38,294 nucleotides of DNA from Dehalococcoidia bacterium (GTDB lineage Bacteria > Chloroflexota > Dehalococcoidia > Lucifugimonadales > UBA1127). Positions 1-7,406 of this stretch are shown here, piece after piece (position 1 is the stretch's first letter; every line of letters begins with the position of its first letter). The notes beneath the pieces are model-generated. The model worked only from the letters and a program-made list of their open reading frames with translations. It was not told where the DNA came from and made no database searches. The stretch lies in the NCBI GenBank assembly GCA_029936935.1, contig JAPYRQ010000016.1:1-38294 (forward strand). The letters are read 5' to 3'. Made by a program: the position numbers and the translations under genes.

Positions 1-627
1 GATCTTTTCTGGCAACGGTCTTTTTGTATACGCCATTCGTAACAACCACCAACGCTGCAGTTCGCTTCGAAGTTCGAAATCGAGCCCTGTATCACCAATC
101 CGTTTGGTTAAGGCACTATCGTCTATCGACTCAAAGTCGACGAGTTCGGTAATTGTTGCTTTAAGTCCAATACTTTCAGCTCGATCCAGATCCGACTTGC
201 TGTAACCAAAGCCAGCTCTACGGAGGAGATGAGCCACCTTTTGTCGTTCGGTGAGATTGCTTGTGTCGGCCTCGAAAATGCTAATTTGACTAGGAATCGG
301 CTTGGGCGTTGGCGTAGCAGTGGGTTGAGGCAAGGGTGTTGGGGTAGCCTTCGGCATCGGAGTCGGGGGCGCTGGTGTTGCCGTTGGAGGTATGAAGGGA
401 GTTGGGGTTGGCACTGGGAGGGTAGGAGCTGGGATCGGAGTATTAAATGGAGTCGGGATTGTCGTGGACGTCGCGATTGGAGGGTCTGTAACTCTACTGC
501 AGGCGGCCAAAAGAGGGCCTAATACACCCGCGGCGAGTCCAAGTGCTGCGGCCCCCTTCAAAATCTGCCTTCGAGTTATGCTCGAAGCTAAACCTGCTGG
601 TTCATAATCACCGTATCGAGACATCAT
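1..627 (-). CDS. DUF1800 family exported lipoprotein, N-terminal part (runs off left edge)
   Basis: The minus strand is open for 209 codons from an ATG at 627-625 (a second ATG follows directly), with GGAG-type ribosome binding sequence upstream, and runs off the window. Residues about 18-45 form a Tat-like signal (S-I-T-R-R-Q-I-L-K-G then a hydrophobic stretch) ending in a lipobox LLAAC, so the protein is probably exported folded and lipid-anchored. Residues about 47-112 are a Pro/Thr-rich low-complexity linker with repeated T-P-T-P units. After it comes the start of a DUF1800 domain: a HLLRRAGFG motif, and later a RWWLLRM segment followed by RPLPEK, both typical of that family. DUF1800 proteins are exported proteins of unknown function, often next to DUF1501 genes; that neighbour would lie outside the window. 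The family call is from recognised motifs only. Confidence 0.85.
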   Translation of the reverse strand, partial: MMSRYGDYEPAGLASSITRRQILKGAAALGLAAGVLGPLLAACSRVTDPPIATSTTIPTPFNTPIPAPTLPVPTPTPFIPPTATPAPPTPMPKATPTPLPQPTATPTPKPIPSQISIFEADTSNLTERQKVAHLLRRAGFGYSKSDLDRAESIGLKATITELVDFESIDDSALTKRIGDTGLDFELRSELQRWWLLRMAYTKRPLPEKI

Positions 628-925
628 TTTTTACCCTGCTCCAGTAATGATGAACGAACATTTCAGATGGTCATAGATAAACCTTGGAACAACAAGGGAT
701 ATTCTATTTGATGTGAGAACTGACTGCAATATAAATGTCCTATCGCTTCTAAGCACTTATTTAAACTTGAAGGCGTATCTAAGAAGAAGTGCAAAACAAC
801 ATAATTCCATACTGCCTTTCTAATGATGTTGGCATCTGCGAGAATGTGTTCAAAGACCTCATGCCATCAGGGGAGTATTAATGCCAAACCGTTTGATCGA
901 TGTTAACGAACAATTGGGACTGCAC
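628..925. other. intergenic stretch, nothing clear
   Basis: About 300 bases, AT-richer than the flanking genes. It should hold the promoter of the minus-strand DUF1800 gene, but I could not settle on convincing -35/-10 boxes. No coding frame, RNA or repeat stood out. Confidence 0.5.
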
Positions 926-1317
926 TTACCCGCTGCGCATCTCCCATAAACTTCGGGCTGTAGGACTCTGCTCAATGACCCGGTCTATCGACCTCCGGTG
1001 AACACCCAGCTCTCTGGCTTACTCTTACCCTCCGAGAGGCTGCGCAAAACCCCATTAACGGCTATATCCAGCCTAGGACGACCACTAACACGTTTTGGGG
1101 TAGTTAAGGCACCGCTATCACCCGGTTCTTCTGTCGGCTCGGTGGTTCTCCTCCTCCGACGCAACCTCAACTCTTGGGCCAGGGTCTCTTTGCCACGCTG
1201 TGGCCAGGCCCTGGCGTGCATCAGGTTGTCATTGAAGAACTTACCCATTGGCTGGTGCCTTCCTTTATTCGTTTCGGCCCCTATAGGGAGAGGGACGCGG
1301 AAGAAAGCATTATCCAA
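926..1317 (-). pseudogene. frameshifted helix-turn-helix (resolvase-like DNA-binding) remnant
   Basis: One minus frame (1317 to 985, TTG start) carries a basic stretch and then GRPRLDIAVNGVLRSLSEGKSK, after which sense is lost and a stop follows at once. A second frame continues the expected helix-turn-helix with ARELGVHRRSIDRVIEQSP and stops at 928-926. Joined, the two give the pattern G-R-P-R ... L-S-E-G-K-S ... A-R-E-L-G-V-x-R-R-S-I-x-R typical of C-terminal DNA-binding domains of serine recombinases and related HTH proteins. The junction near 1003-1012 appears to have lost several bases, because the usual four residues between the Ser and the Ala-Arg-Glu are missing. No recombinase catalytic domain is visible. 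The reading is inferred from the match of the two halves; a sequencing error is possible, but the missing spacing suggests a real small deletion. Confidence 0.45.
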
Positions 1318-1603
1318 ACAGCTCGTCGTCTTCCTGATTCATTCCTCCGGGGCTCCCTCCCTTAATAGGAAGAAAGGAATCATCGGCGCGGTAATACTTG
1401 AGAGGGCTACCCTTCACGCCCTTACCCTTCGCGTCCCCGCCGGTCTGAACCACGAGACCCAGCGCCTTCAGCTCCGGGAGATGTCGTTCCCTCAGGGCTA
1501 TCTCGGGCTTCCTGAAGCAGTGGTAGTGGCAACTGAGGCCTACAATGACTGGTGGGGCACCACAGACCCAATTGCGCGGAAGATCAGAGTCTGCAGTTGG
1601 ACA
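1310..1603 (-). pseudogene. possible fragment of an unrecognised (winged-helix-like) protein
   Basis: A 97-codon minus-strand open stretch without any ATG, bounded upstream by TAG. It contains a Cys/His-rich patch (C-H-Y-H-C), then E-I-A-L-R-E-R-H-L-P-E-L-K-A-L-G-L-V-V, a Gly/Lys-rich loop and Y-Y-R-A-D-D. The 'LK-ALGLV ... YYRADD' arrangement looks like the last helix and wing of a winged-helix domain. Its stop overlaps the start of the HTH remnant. The same frame upstream has more stops. A plus-strand reading frame overlaps it, so which strand is coding is unclear. I do not recognise a family. Confidence 0.25.
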
Positions 1604-1753
1604 CTAGATCATCTCTGCAACGACGGCCAGGCGGACACCGGACTGTACATTCAGGTCAAGGATGAGAAGCATCGCCTCCTCCATGAGGGAGGATACGCCA
1701 AGTCAGAGTGTGGGATGTGCGACTTCCAGCCTTGGGATGACCTCAATGCCTGA
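1481..1753 (+). CDS. hypothetical protein of about 90 residues, uncertain
   Basis: A plus-strand frame with ATG at 1481, close behind a GGGAG. The C-terminal half looks protein-like: aromatic and charged residues, W-W-G-T-T-D, and a C-G-M-C pair near the end. Codon third positions are GC-leaning like the real genes. The frame is open upstream to about 998, but that part is poor in sense and lies opposite the HTH remnant, so I prefer the short version. It overlaps the minus-strand fragment at 1310-1603. No family is recognised and it may not be a gene. Confidence 0.25.
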   Translation: MSFPQGYLGLPEAVVVATEAYNDWWGTTDPIARKIRVCSWTLDHLCNDGQADTGLYIQVKDEKHRLLHEGGYAKSECGMCDFQPWDDLNA

Positions 1754-1837
1754 AAAACGCTGTCCACGCAGCCGGAAGGTGGCGCGCCACCTAGAAGGAA
1801 GATTCGCGTCTAATAACCTATTCGTTTAGCGTAAATA

Positions 1838-1875
1838 AACAGCCCCCGCTTCATAATGGAGCGGGGGCTGTTTTT
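1838..1875. terminator. rho-independent terminator after ahcY
   Basis: A perfect AACAGCCCCCGCT / AGCGGGGGCTGTT stem with a short loop, T-rich on both sides. It ends the minus-strand ahcY transcript and could also stop plus-strand readthrough. Confidence 0.85.
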
Positions 1876-1905
1876 ATAACCTCAACTGGTTCGAATCAAT
1901 TGCGC

Positions 1906-3411
1906 TTAATAGCGATATTGATCGTTCTTGTAGGGTCCCTCCTTGGGGAGCCCCAGGTAATTAGACTGCTTGTCAGACAACACGGTGAGCTTGGCACCAA
2001 ACTTGTCCAGGTGTAGCCGGGCAACCTTCTCGTCCAGGTGCTTGGGCAGCGTTACCACTGTCTTGCCGTAGGACTCAGCTTGCTCCTGCAACTCCAACTG
2101 GGCCAGGGTCTGGTTGGTGAAGGAGTTGCTCATCACGAAGCTGGGGTGGCCTGTGGCGTTGGATAGGTTCACCAAACGGCCCTCACCCAACACGATGATG
2201 CTGCGCCCGGTCTTCTTGAACTTCCACTCATGGACCTGTGGTTTGATCTCAATCTTCTCTACTTCTTCGTTGCGACGCATCGCCTCGAGGCCAGCCATGT
2301 CGATCTCATCGTCAAAGTGACCGATGTTGCAAACGATGGCGTTGTGCTTCATCCGACTCATGTGGTCAGCCGTGATGATGGACGTGCAGCCCGTGGCCGT
2401 CACATACAGATCATAGTCCAGGTCAATGGCATCATCAAGAGTGATGACGTCGTGGCCTGTCATGCAGGCCTGAAGCGAGCAGATGGGATCAATCTCCGTG
2501 ATGGCTACCCGGGCCTGTTGGGCTCGAAGCGCCTGAGCACTCCCCTTACCAACGTCGCCGAAGCCGCATACCAGCGCCTTCTTACCGGACAGCAGTACGT
2601 CCGTTGCACGCATGATGGCATCCACCAGGGAGTGCCGTGTGCCGTACAGATTATCGAACTTGCTCTTGGTAACAGAGTCGTTCACGTTGATGGCCGGGAA
2701 CAGAAGCGTCCCTGCCTTCTCCATGTCGTAGAGCCGGTGAACGCCCGTGGTCGTCTCCTCAGATACGCCTTTGATTTCAGAAGCAACGTTCTCCCAGAAC
2801 TTGGGCTTGGCCTCTTGGATCAAGGCCAGGAGGACATGAGCCAGCTTCTCGTCAGGAGAGGCCTCTGAATCAGGTTCCTCCACCTTGCCAGCCTTGTTGT
2901 ACTTGTAGCCCATGTGAATCATCAGCGTTGCGTCGCCGCCGTCGTCAACAATCAGCGTCGGGCCCTTGCCGTCAGCGAATTGGACGGTCTGCAACAGACA
3001 CCACCAATACTCTTCCAGGTTCTCGCCCTTCCAGGCGAAGACCGGTACACCGGCGGGCTTATCAGGTGTCCCGTTGGGGCCAACTACTACTGCAGCTGCG
3101 GCATGGTCCTGAGTGGAGAAGATGTTGCATGATGCCCAACGTACCTCTGCGCCAAGCTGCACCAATGTCTCAATGAGCACCGCTGTCTGGATGGTCATAT
3201 GCAGCGAGCCGGTAATGCGTGCGCCCTTGAGGGGCTGCTTTGCACCGAATTCCTCTCTGAGCGCTGTCAGGCCGGGCATTTCATACTCGGCCAGTTCAAT
3301 TTCCTTGCGACCGAAGGCCACGGTTGCCGGCGACATATCCGCTACCAGGTACGGAAGGTCTGAAAAGACCTTTTGCCCCGCAAACGATACTGATTCTGCT
3401 GACTGTGTCAT
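1906..3411 (-). CDS. ahcY: adenosylhomocysteinase
   Basis: S-adenosylhomocysteine hydrolase, 501 aa, a cytoplasmic NAD-dependent enzyme splitting SAH to adenosine and homocysteine and so relieving methyltransferase inhibition. Visible features: GSLHMT (His about 71), STQDHAAAA (Asp about 102), SEETTTG (Glu about 219), [11 protein letters not shown] with the catalytic Lys/Asp pair at about 250-255, NAD-binding GFGDVGKG at about 283-290, and a C-terminal tail ending K-N-D-Q-Y-R-Y that reaches into the partner subunit's active site in this family. It is longer than the ~430-aa form and carries the ~40-residue insertion (about 150-190) of the long bacterial/eukaryotic type. It lies 81 bp after the aminotransferase on the same strand and may be cotranscribed. 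I saw no SAH riboswitch upstream. Confidence 0.97.
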   Translation of the reverse strand: MTQSAESVSFAGQKVFSDLPYLVADMSPATVAFGRKEIELAEYEMPGLTALREEFGAKQPLKGARITGSLHMTIQTAVLIETLVQLGAEVRWASCNIFSTQDHAAAAVVVGPNGTPDKPAGVPVFAWKGENLEEYWWCLLQTVQFADGKGPTLIVDDGGDATLMIHMGYKYNKAGKVEEPDSEASPDEKLAHVLLALIQEAKPKFWENVASEIKGVSEETTTGVHRLYDMEKAGTLLFPAINVNDSVTKSKFDNLYGTRHSLVDAIMRATDVLLSGKKALVCGFGDVGKGSAQALRAQQARVAITEIDPICSLQACMTGHDVITLDDAIDLDYDLYVTATGCTSIITADHMSRMKHNAIVCNIGHFDDEIDMAGLEAMRRNEEVEKIEIKPQVHEWKFKKTGRSIIVLGEGRLVNLSNATGHPSFVMSNSFTNQTLAQLELQEQAESYGKTVVTLPKHLDEKVARLHLDKFGAKLTVLSDKQSNYLGLPKEGPYKNDQYRY

Positions 3412-3492
3412 AGATCCCTTTTGTTATTTATTGCCATTAGGGTGCAACATGTTATGGGTCAAGGTGATTGAGAGCCTACTCTTACCCAGGGT

Positions 3493-4887
3493 TCAGCGAA
3501 TTCTGCCCAAGAGGCTGTCCTGCAGATCCGTGACTACGCCTTCCAACGACTCAACCAGGTGGTCAACTTCGTCTTTGGTGATGCTCAATGGCGGCGCAAT
3601 GTGAAGCGAATCGCCCATGATTCGGGTCAGGATGCCGCGCTTGTTCATGCTTTCGGTAGCTTTTTGCACCAGACCAGCCTCAGCAGGGAACCTCTCCCGG
3701 GTGTCTTTGTCTTTCACCAGCTGCACTGCAGCCAGAAGCCCCATGCCACCACGGACTTCCCCGACGATTGGGTGCTCATAGAAGTCCTGCAATCGCTCGT
3801 ACAGATATGTGCCCATGCGCTCCGAGTTCCCGATAAGGTCCTCACGCTCCATGATTTCCAGGTTCACCAGTCCCGCAGCACAAGCAGCCGGGTTGCCACC
3901 GAAGGTGATGAGGTGCTTGAAGGTGGCTGAAGGGTCGCCAATGAACGAGTCCGCCACAGCTTTGCTTGCAATTGCCGCGCCAATGGGCTGGTAGCCGCTG
4001 GTCAACGCCTTTGCCACGGTAGTGATATCCGGTTTGATGCCCCAGTGCTCCGTGGCGAACCACTTGCCCGTACGACCGAACCCGGTGATGACCTCGTCAC
4101 ACACCAGGAGGACACCGTACTTGTCGCATATCTCGCGAATCGTAGGCCAGTAGTCCGGATGGGGAATATGCACACCGCTGGATACGGAGATCGGCTCGCC
4201 CAGGAACGCCGCCACGGTGTCCGATCCCTCCTGGAGGATAGTACGCTCCAACTCCCGGGCGCATGCCAGATCACACCCGCTATTGTCCTTACAGAAATGG
4301 CAGTTGTACTCACCGGGCTGTGAAATGTTGTAGACGTACGGCATAAGGGGCGCGAAGTCCGCCGGGTTTGCCACGCCGCCGCCGCCCAGACTCATGTCCA
4401 GGAACGTTGATCCATGGTACGAGCCGTTTCTGGCGATGAGCTTGAAGCGAGAAGGCTGTCCATTGTTCCTGTGGAACTTCCGGGCCATCTTCATGGCAGT
4501 TTCTACAGCTTCAGATCCCCCGCTGACGAAGAAGATGCGGGAATCCTTGTCCGGCGCAATGCTTGCAACCTTGGCGGCCAATCTTGCCGTGGCGGGGGCT
4601 ACCGTACCGCCGGGCGTGTAGCTTATTTCCAGCATCTGCTCATATACCGCGTCTGCGATCTCTGTCCGCCCGTGGCCTATGTTCTTCAGCCACATGCCGG
4701 AAATCACGTCGAGCCACTTTTCGCCCTGAGCATCCTCCACCCAAATACCTTCGCCTCTGACCATGACCTTGACGCCTGTCTCTTCAGACATATCGCCGGC
4801 CTGACGAGAATGCGGCCAGAAATGCGCCGCAGCCATCGTCTTGATTTCTTCTATCTCGGATCCGCTCATGGTCTCTTTAGCCACCAC
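3493..4887 (-). CDS. class III (omega-type) PLP aminotransferase
   Basis: 464 aa. It contains the cofactor pocket and active-site motifs of class III aminotransferases: SGGSEAVETAMKMAR (about 122-136), N-G-S-Y-H-G-S, DEVITGFGRTG with the PLP Asp at about 264, and the Schiff-base Lys in T-V-A-K-A-L at about 293, followed by GGNPAACAA. Substrate cannot be read from sequence; omega-amino acid:pyruvate or taurine-type transaminases are the nearest relatives in style. An odd feature is a cysteine group C-x2-C-x5-C-x3-C at about 196-209, in the loop where related enzymes often have one or two Cys. The stop codon falls in a half copy of the window's palindromic repeat (3486-3497). ahcY follows after 81 bp. 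Confidence 0.9.
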   Translation of the reverse strand: MVAKETMSGSEIEEIKTMAAAHFWPHSRQAGDMSEETGVKVMVRGEGIWVEDAQGEKWLDVISGMWLKNIGHGRTEIADAVYEQMLEISYTPGGTVAPATARLAAKVASIAPDKDSRIFFVSGGSEAVETAMKMARKFHRNNGQPSRFKLIARNGSYHGSTFLDMSLGGGGVANPADFAPLMPYVYNISQPGEYNCHFCKDNSGCDLACARELERTILQEGSDTVAAFLGEPISVSSGVHIPHPDYWPTIREICDKYGVLLVCDEVITGFGRTGKWFATEHWGIKPDITTVAKALTSGYQPIGAAIASKAVADSFIGDPSATFKHLITFGGNPAACAAGLVNLEIMEREDLIGNSERMGTYLYERLQDFYEHPIVGEVRGGMGLLAAVQLVKDKDTRERFPAEAGLVQKATESMNKRGILTRIMGDSLHIAPPLSITKDEVDHLVESLEGVVTDLQDSLLGRIR

Positions 4888-5014
4888 CAGCCTCCTTGGT
4901 TTATGGCAGGCCGCCCATTCGTATTAGGCACAAAAATACAGCTTCATGCCGTTCAGTGGGCATCATATCATAACACTACGGCACCGTCATGGGGTGAAGT
5001 TGCAGAACGCTAGC

Positions 5015-5051
5015 TATGCGCCAATATTCTATATATACTATGCGCAATATT
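5015..5051. promoter_or_regulatory. direct-repeat promoter region between divergent genes
   Basis: Two near-identical direct repeats, TATGCGCCAATATT (5015-5028) and TATGCGCAATATT (5039-5051), are spaced 24 bp centre to centre around a TATACT that could be a plus-strand -10 (5034-5039). The region lies between the minus-strand aminotransferase and the plus-strand HTH-like gene, so a regulator bound here could control both. Function is inferred. Confidence 0.5.
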
Positions 5052-5118
5052 TACTTCACTGAACTTCATCATGTTTCCCACCTGCCCGGATTCAGTGCCA
5101 ATAAGAAAGAGGGCCCTG

Positions 5119-5706
5119 ATGACCACTCGACGTGGACGTCCATCTACCCCTGCGTACTTCATTGAGCGCATCCGCACCATGGCTGCCGCCAATATTGGTC
5201 CGGTTGATATCCACCACGCATTGGAGCGTGAGGCAGCTGCATCGGGTGGCACATCTTCCCCGAGTCTGCGAGTGGTTCAGCGGGAGCGACAACGGTTCCT
5301 CTCTCTATCGCACATCCAGGTTGATGAGTACAACCCGGTGACGTGGCCCTCCACAATGGAAAGCGGCCTGTTGCCATGGGAGGCGGGGCCGAGTGTCATG
5401 GAGCTTATCTCTGCGTATCACAGTGAGGGGCGAGGGAGGCCCAGCGTTCGTGTTGCCCGGTGGTACTGGCGTGTACGTGGCCTGTGGGGAGACGCGCCGG
5501 CAGACAGCATCGATCTACAGTCGTGTCGCATCATCTCACGGGCTCTGGCCACCATAGAAGTCTCAATGGGCGAAGCTGCTCAGAACGAACGCACTGCCCT
5601 CGAACTGGCGATAGTCTTTAAACCGTGGCAGTCGTCATCTCAGGCCACGCAGTACCAAGCTGCATGTTCACGTGAGGCCGTCTCGCTTGTCACGCTCCTG
5701 GGCTGA
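5119..5706 (+). CDS. hypothetical HTH-like protein
   Basis: 195 aa from ATG 5119, chosen over an upstream in-frame ATG (5071) because GAGGG lies about 6 bases before it. The N-terminus reads TTRRGRPSTP followed by about 50 residues that resemble a homeodomain-like/recombinase-type helix-turn-helix: an R-G-R-P entry, a helix with E-R-I-R-T-M-A-A, and S-L-R-V-V-Q-R-E-R as a candidate recognition helix. The rest (about 75-195) is not recognised; it is Trp-rich in the middle and may be a sensor or oligomerisation region. The gene diverges from the aminotransferase and has the 5015-5051 direct repeats in its promoter, so autoregulation is plausible. A DNA-binding role is likely but the family is not certain. 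Confidence 0.6.
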   Translation: MTTRRGRPSTPAYFIERIRTMAAANIGPVDIHHALEREAAASGGTSSPSLRVVQRERQRFLSLSHIQVDEYNPVTWPSTMESGLLPWEAGPSVMELISAYHSEGRGRPSVRVARWYWRVRGLWGDAPADSIDLQSCRIISRALATIEVSMGEAAQNERTALELAIVFKPWQSSSQATQYQAACSREAVSLVTLLG

Positions 5707-5727
5707 TACCTTGGGATTCTCCAACGG

Positions 5728-6075
5728 TTAGTGGATGTGGCCCTCTTCGTCCCGGGCGCCAGAGGCATACTCTTCCGCGCGGGCGTCCAACTCCTCAGGC
5801 GTGATGAGGCCCTTCTCTATGGCAAGCCGCTCAAGCGACGCTACCCAGCGCTCATAGTAGGTTGACTCGTCGCCAGCCTTCTCAGCTTGGGCGATTTCCC
5901 CCGCAAGCTCGTCAACGAACTCACGCCACTCGTACTTGCCATCGTGGTTCATGGTCACGGCGATGCCAAACGCCCGACCCTCCCACGGCGCTTCGAACAC
6001 CAGCTCTCCGTTGGATCGAGGCAATGCCGTTTCGTTCGGCATGTTTGCTATCTGTTGGTTCGGTTCTGTCGCCAT
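5728..6075 (-). CDS. nitrile hydratase activator / accessory protein
   Basis: 115 aa with GGAG 7-9 bases before the ATG. It matches the small proteins encoded after nitrile hydratase subunits (activator or P14K type, folded like the beta-subunit N-terminus). The motif order is L-P-R-S-N-G-E-L-V-F-E-A-P-W-E-G-R-A-F-G at about 19-38, then W-R-E-F at about 50, T-Y-Y-E-R-W-V-A-S-L-E-R-L at about 72-84, and E-K-G-L-I-T-P-E-E-L. Such proteins help load Fe or Co and insert the oxidised cysteines of the alpha subunit. It is the last gene of a beta-alpha-activator minus-strand order whose enzyme genes are destroyed, so it may have no client here. Confidence 0.8.
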   Translation of the reverse strand: MATEPNQQIANMPNETALPRSNGELVFEAPWEGRAFGIAVTMNHDGKYEWREFVDELAGEIAQAEKAGDESTYYERWVASLERLAIEKGLITPEELDARAEEYASGARDEEGHIH

Positions 6076-6103
6076 GTTGTTACTCCTACAATATAGTCCT
6101 GTT

Positions 6104-6145
6104 TAGGTAACCGTCAGGTCGTATGGGTGGAGGGCTATGCCCTCC
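6104..6145. repeat. dispersed palindromic repeat, copy A
   Basis: On the plus strand: TAGGTAACCGTCAGGT (6104-6119), then GGGT and the palindrome GGAGGGC-TAT-GCCCTCC (6129-6145). The stop codon of the nitrile hydratase alpha remnant (6137-6135) lies inside the palindrome. Read along that gene the order is palindrome, ACCC, spacer, ACCTGACGGTTACCTA, as in the other copies. Confidence 0.85.
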
Positions 6146-6340
6146 CTGCCTTGGCGACGCCGATCATGGAGTCGCGAGTGGCAAGCTCCTCCAGCTGCTC
6201 CTGAGTCATGTCCTCAGAGCCAGTAGGTCGTTCTGGCAACACCATGTAGCGGATGCCTGCCGTGCTGTCCCAGACGCGTATCTCAATGCCGTCTTCCAGT
6301 CCCAGACGGCGTCCACCGTCTGCTTTGCCAGTGGGGGATC
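6135..6340 (-). pseudogene. nitrile hydratase alpha subunit, C-terminal fragment
   Basis: In a minus frame different from the beta ORF, codons ending in TAG at 6137-6135 read [17 protein letters not shown], then R-P-T-G-S-E and [10 protein letters not shown]. This is the characteristic tail of nitrile hydratase / thiocyanate hydrolase alpha chains. The rest of alpha, including the C-x-L-C-S-C metal claw, is absent. Upstream the frame runs straight into the beta fragment at about 6340. It has no start of its own, so it is a remnant left by a deletion that joined beta to alpha. Confidence 0.75.
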
Positions 6341-6673
6341 TTCTCGGCGCGTTGGTAGTTCGTCGGCGTGTTCGAGGAAGTGCTCCGTCTTGGCGTCAAG
6401 CTCTTCCTTCGTCAGAAACCCCTTGGCCAGCAGCGCACGCTCAATGACCTTCATCCAACGCTCGTAGTAGGTGTTTCCCAGATACGTTGCCGGCTCCAGG
6501 CTCTCCAACGCGGCACGCAGCCCGTCCGGGCCAAGCACGTCATGGGGGCCAAGGCACATCATCATGGCGTACATCCGACCCTCCCACGGTTCGTGGAAGA
6601 CCGGCTCGGTGGGGTCGTAGTCCACACGACCGAAGCCGTGCATTCCACCCATATCGTGTGCGCCGTTGCTCAT
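6206..6673 (-). pseudogene. nitrile hydratase beta subunit, N-terminal part with out-of-frame tail
   Basis: The ORF begins MSNGAHDMGGMHGFG, the signature N-terminus of nitrile hydratase beta, followed by E-P-V-F-H-E-P-W-E-G-R-M-Y-A and T-Y-Y-E-R-W-M-K-V-I-E with T-K-E-E-L-D-A-K at about 92-99. The beta C-terminal SH3-like half is missing. From about residue 112 the reading frame runs in the wrong frame through the alpha-subunit tail, giving a nonsense C-terminus up to residue 155. So it encodes the beta N-terminal domain only and cannot form active enzyme with an alpha chain lacking its metal site. It could have a residual role, but inactivation by internal deletion is the simplest reading. 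Confidence 0.75.
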
Positions 6674-6805
6674 GAACCCTCCGACAGTTAGAGCATAAAA
6701 CTCGATTCGAGATGCCAGGAAGTAGCGGCAAGGCTAGCACTGTAGGTGTAGAGGGTCAACGGCGGAGGTTCGGATGCGTTCAAATTATGTTTCCAGACAA
6801 ATACG

Positions 6806-6836
6806 AAAGAGGCGGGAATGAAATCCCGCCTCTTTT
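6806..6836. terminator. rho-independent terminator
   Basis: AAAGAGGCGGGA - ATGAAA - TCCCGCCTCTTT, T-rich on both strands. It lies 39 bp past the stop of the minus-strand DUF6941 gene, which it most likely ends. Confidence 0.85.
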
Positions 6837-6874
6837 TACACTCAATGTCTAAGCCTCGGCAAAGTCCTAAGGCG

Positions 6875-7318
6875 TTAATGGCCAGCAGCAGGTGGGCTTC
6901 CGGTGTTGGATGCTAGCAACGGCCCGGGTACTACCTGGAACATCATGCGAGCGCTGGCCTGGCCGTTCACATTACCGATAACGAAGTATCGCCCGGGCCC
7001 GTCCAGGTTCAGATCAAGGTCTACGGCAAGCTTCATGAGCTGGTCCTGCCCGGTACGTATCCCCGGGGGTCTGCCCACCTCAAACTGCCCTGTGATCTTA
7101 CCCAACGTCTCCCCGAACTCCGTAGCTATTTCAACGTCCAGCGTGCTCTGCTGGTTGGTCTCCTGCCAGGGGACGCGGACGGCTATGGCCACAGAGCAGT
7201 GCCTGGCTACGGGAAAGGGCGTGTTCACGGTCAGGACTTCCCAGCCTCCGCCCATGATATACAGCTTGTTTGCAACCACCTCGGCGGCGTCCGCCAGCAT
7301 GAGCCACTGAATTTCCAC
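6875..7318 (-). CDS. DUF6941 family protein
   Basis: 147 aa from a GTG start at 7318-7316, chosen because AGGAG lies 8 bases before it and the longer frame upstream is promoter DNA. The sequence begins V-E-I-Q-W-L-M-L-A-D-A-A-E-V-V and has L-Y-I-M-G-G-G-W-E-V-L at about 19-29, then a run of beta-type hydrophobic strands (S-V-A-I-A-V-R-V-P-W), which fits the DUF6941 pattern (LLADA ... GKL-ILGGGW). Function is unknown; no signal peptide or membrane segment. It diverges from the ribbon-helix-helix gene and shares its promoter region and palindromic operator. Confidence 0.75.
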   Translation of the reverse strand: MEIQWLMLADAAEVVANKLYIMGGGWEVLTVNTPFPVARHCSVAIAVRVPWQETNQQSTLDVEIATEFGETLGKITGQFEVGRPPGIRTGQDQLMKLAVDLDLNLDGPGRYFVIGNVNGQASARMMFQVVPGPLLASNTGSPPAAGH

Positions 7319-7384
7319 TTGTGTATCTCCTACCGCTAAGCTACAATACACTACAAATGTAGTATTACCAATGTAATCTGTCAA
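7319..7384. promoter_or_regulatory. divergent overlapping promoters with palindromic operator
   Basis: Minus promoter: TTGACA (7384-7379), 17-bp spacer, TACATT (7361-7356). Plus promoter: TTGTGT (7319-7324), 17-bp spacer, TACAAT (7342-7347). The palindrome ACTAC-AAAT-GTAGT (7350-7363) covers the minus -10 and the expected plus start site, so a bound repressor could silence both genes. The same element, extended to ATACACTAC..ATGTAGT, recurs at 12356-12373. Confidence 0.7.
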
Positions 7385-7406
7385 GTATTCTTAGGAGGAC
7401 TCAGCT

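Noticed and set aside
998-1480. Long plus-strand ORF upstream part (251 aa version)
   Set aside because: Its first ~160 codons lie opposite the frameshifted HTH remnant, which has recognisable family motifs on the minus strand; only the last ~90 codons look protein-like.
2230-2868. Plus-strand ORFs opposite ahcY and other long genes
   Set aside because: They are mirror frames of well-identified genes, with no motifs of their own.
6206-6290. Taking the 155-aa beta ORF as a complete, novel NHase-like protein
   Set aside because: The last ~40 residues are simply the alpha-subunit tail read in the wrong frame; the correct alpha frame is clear in the same DNA.
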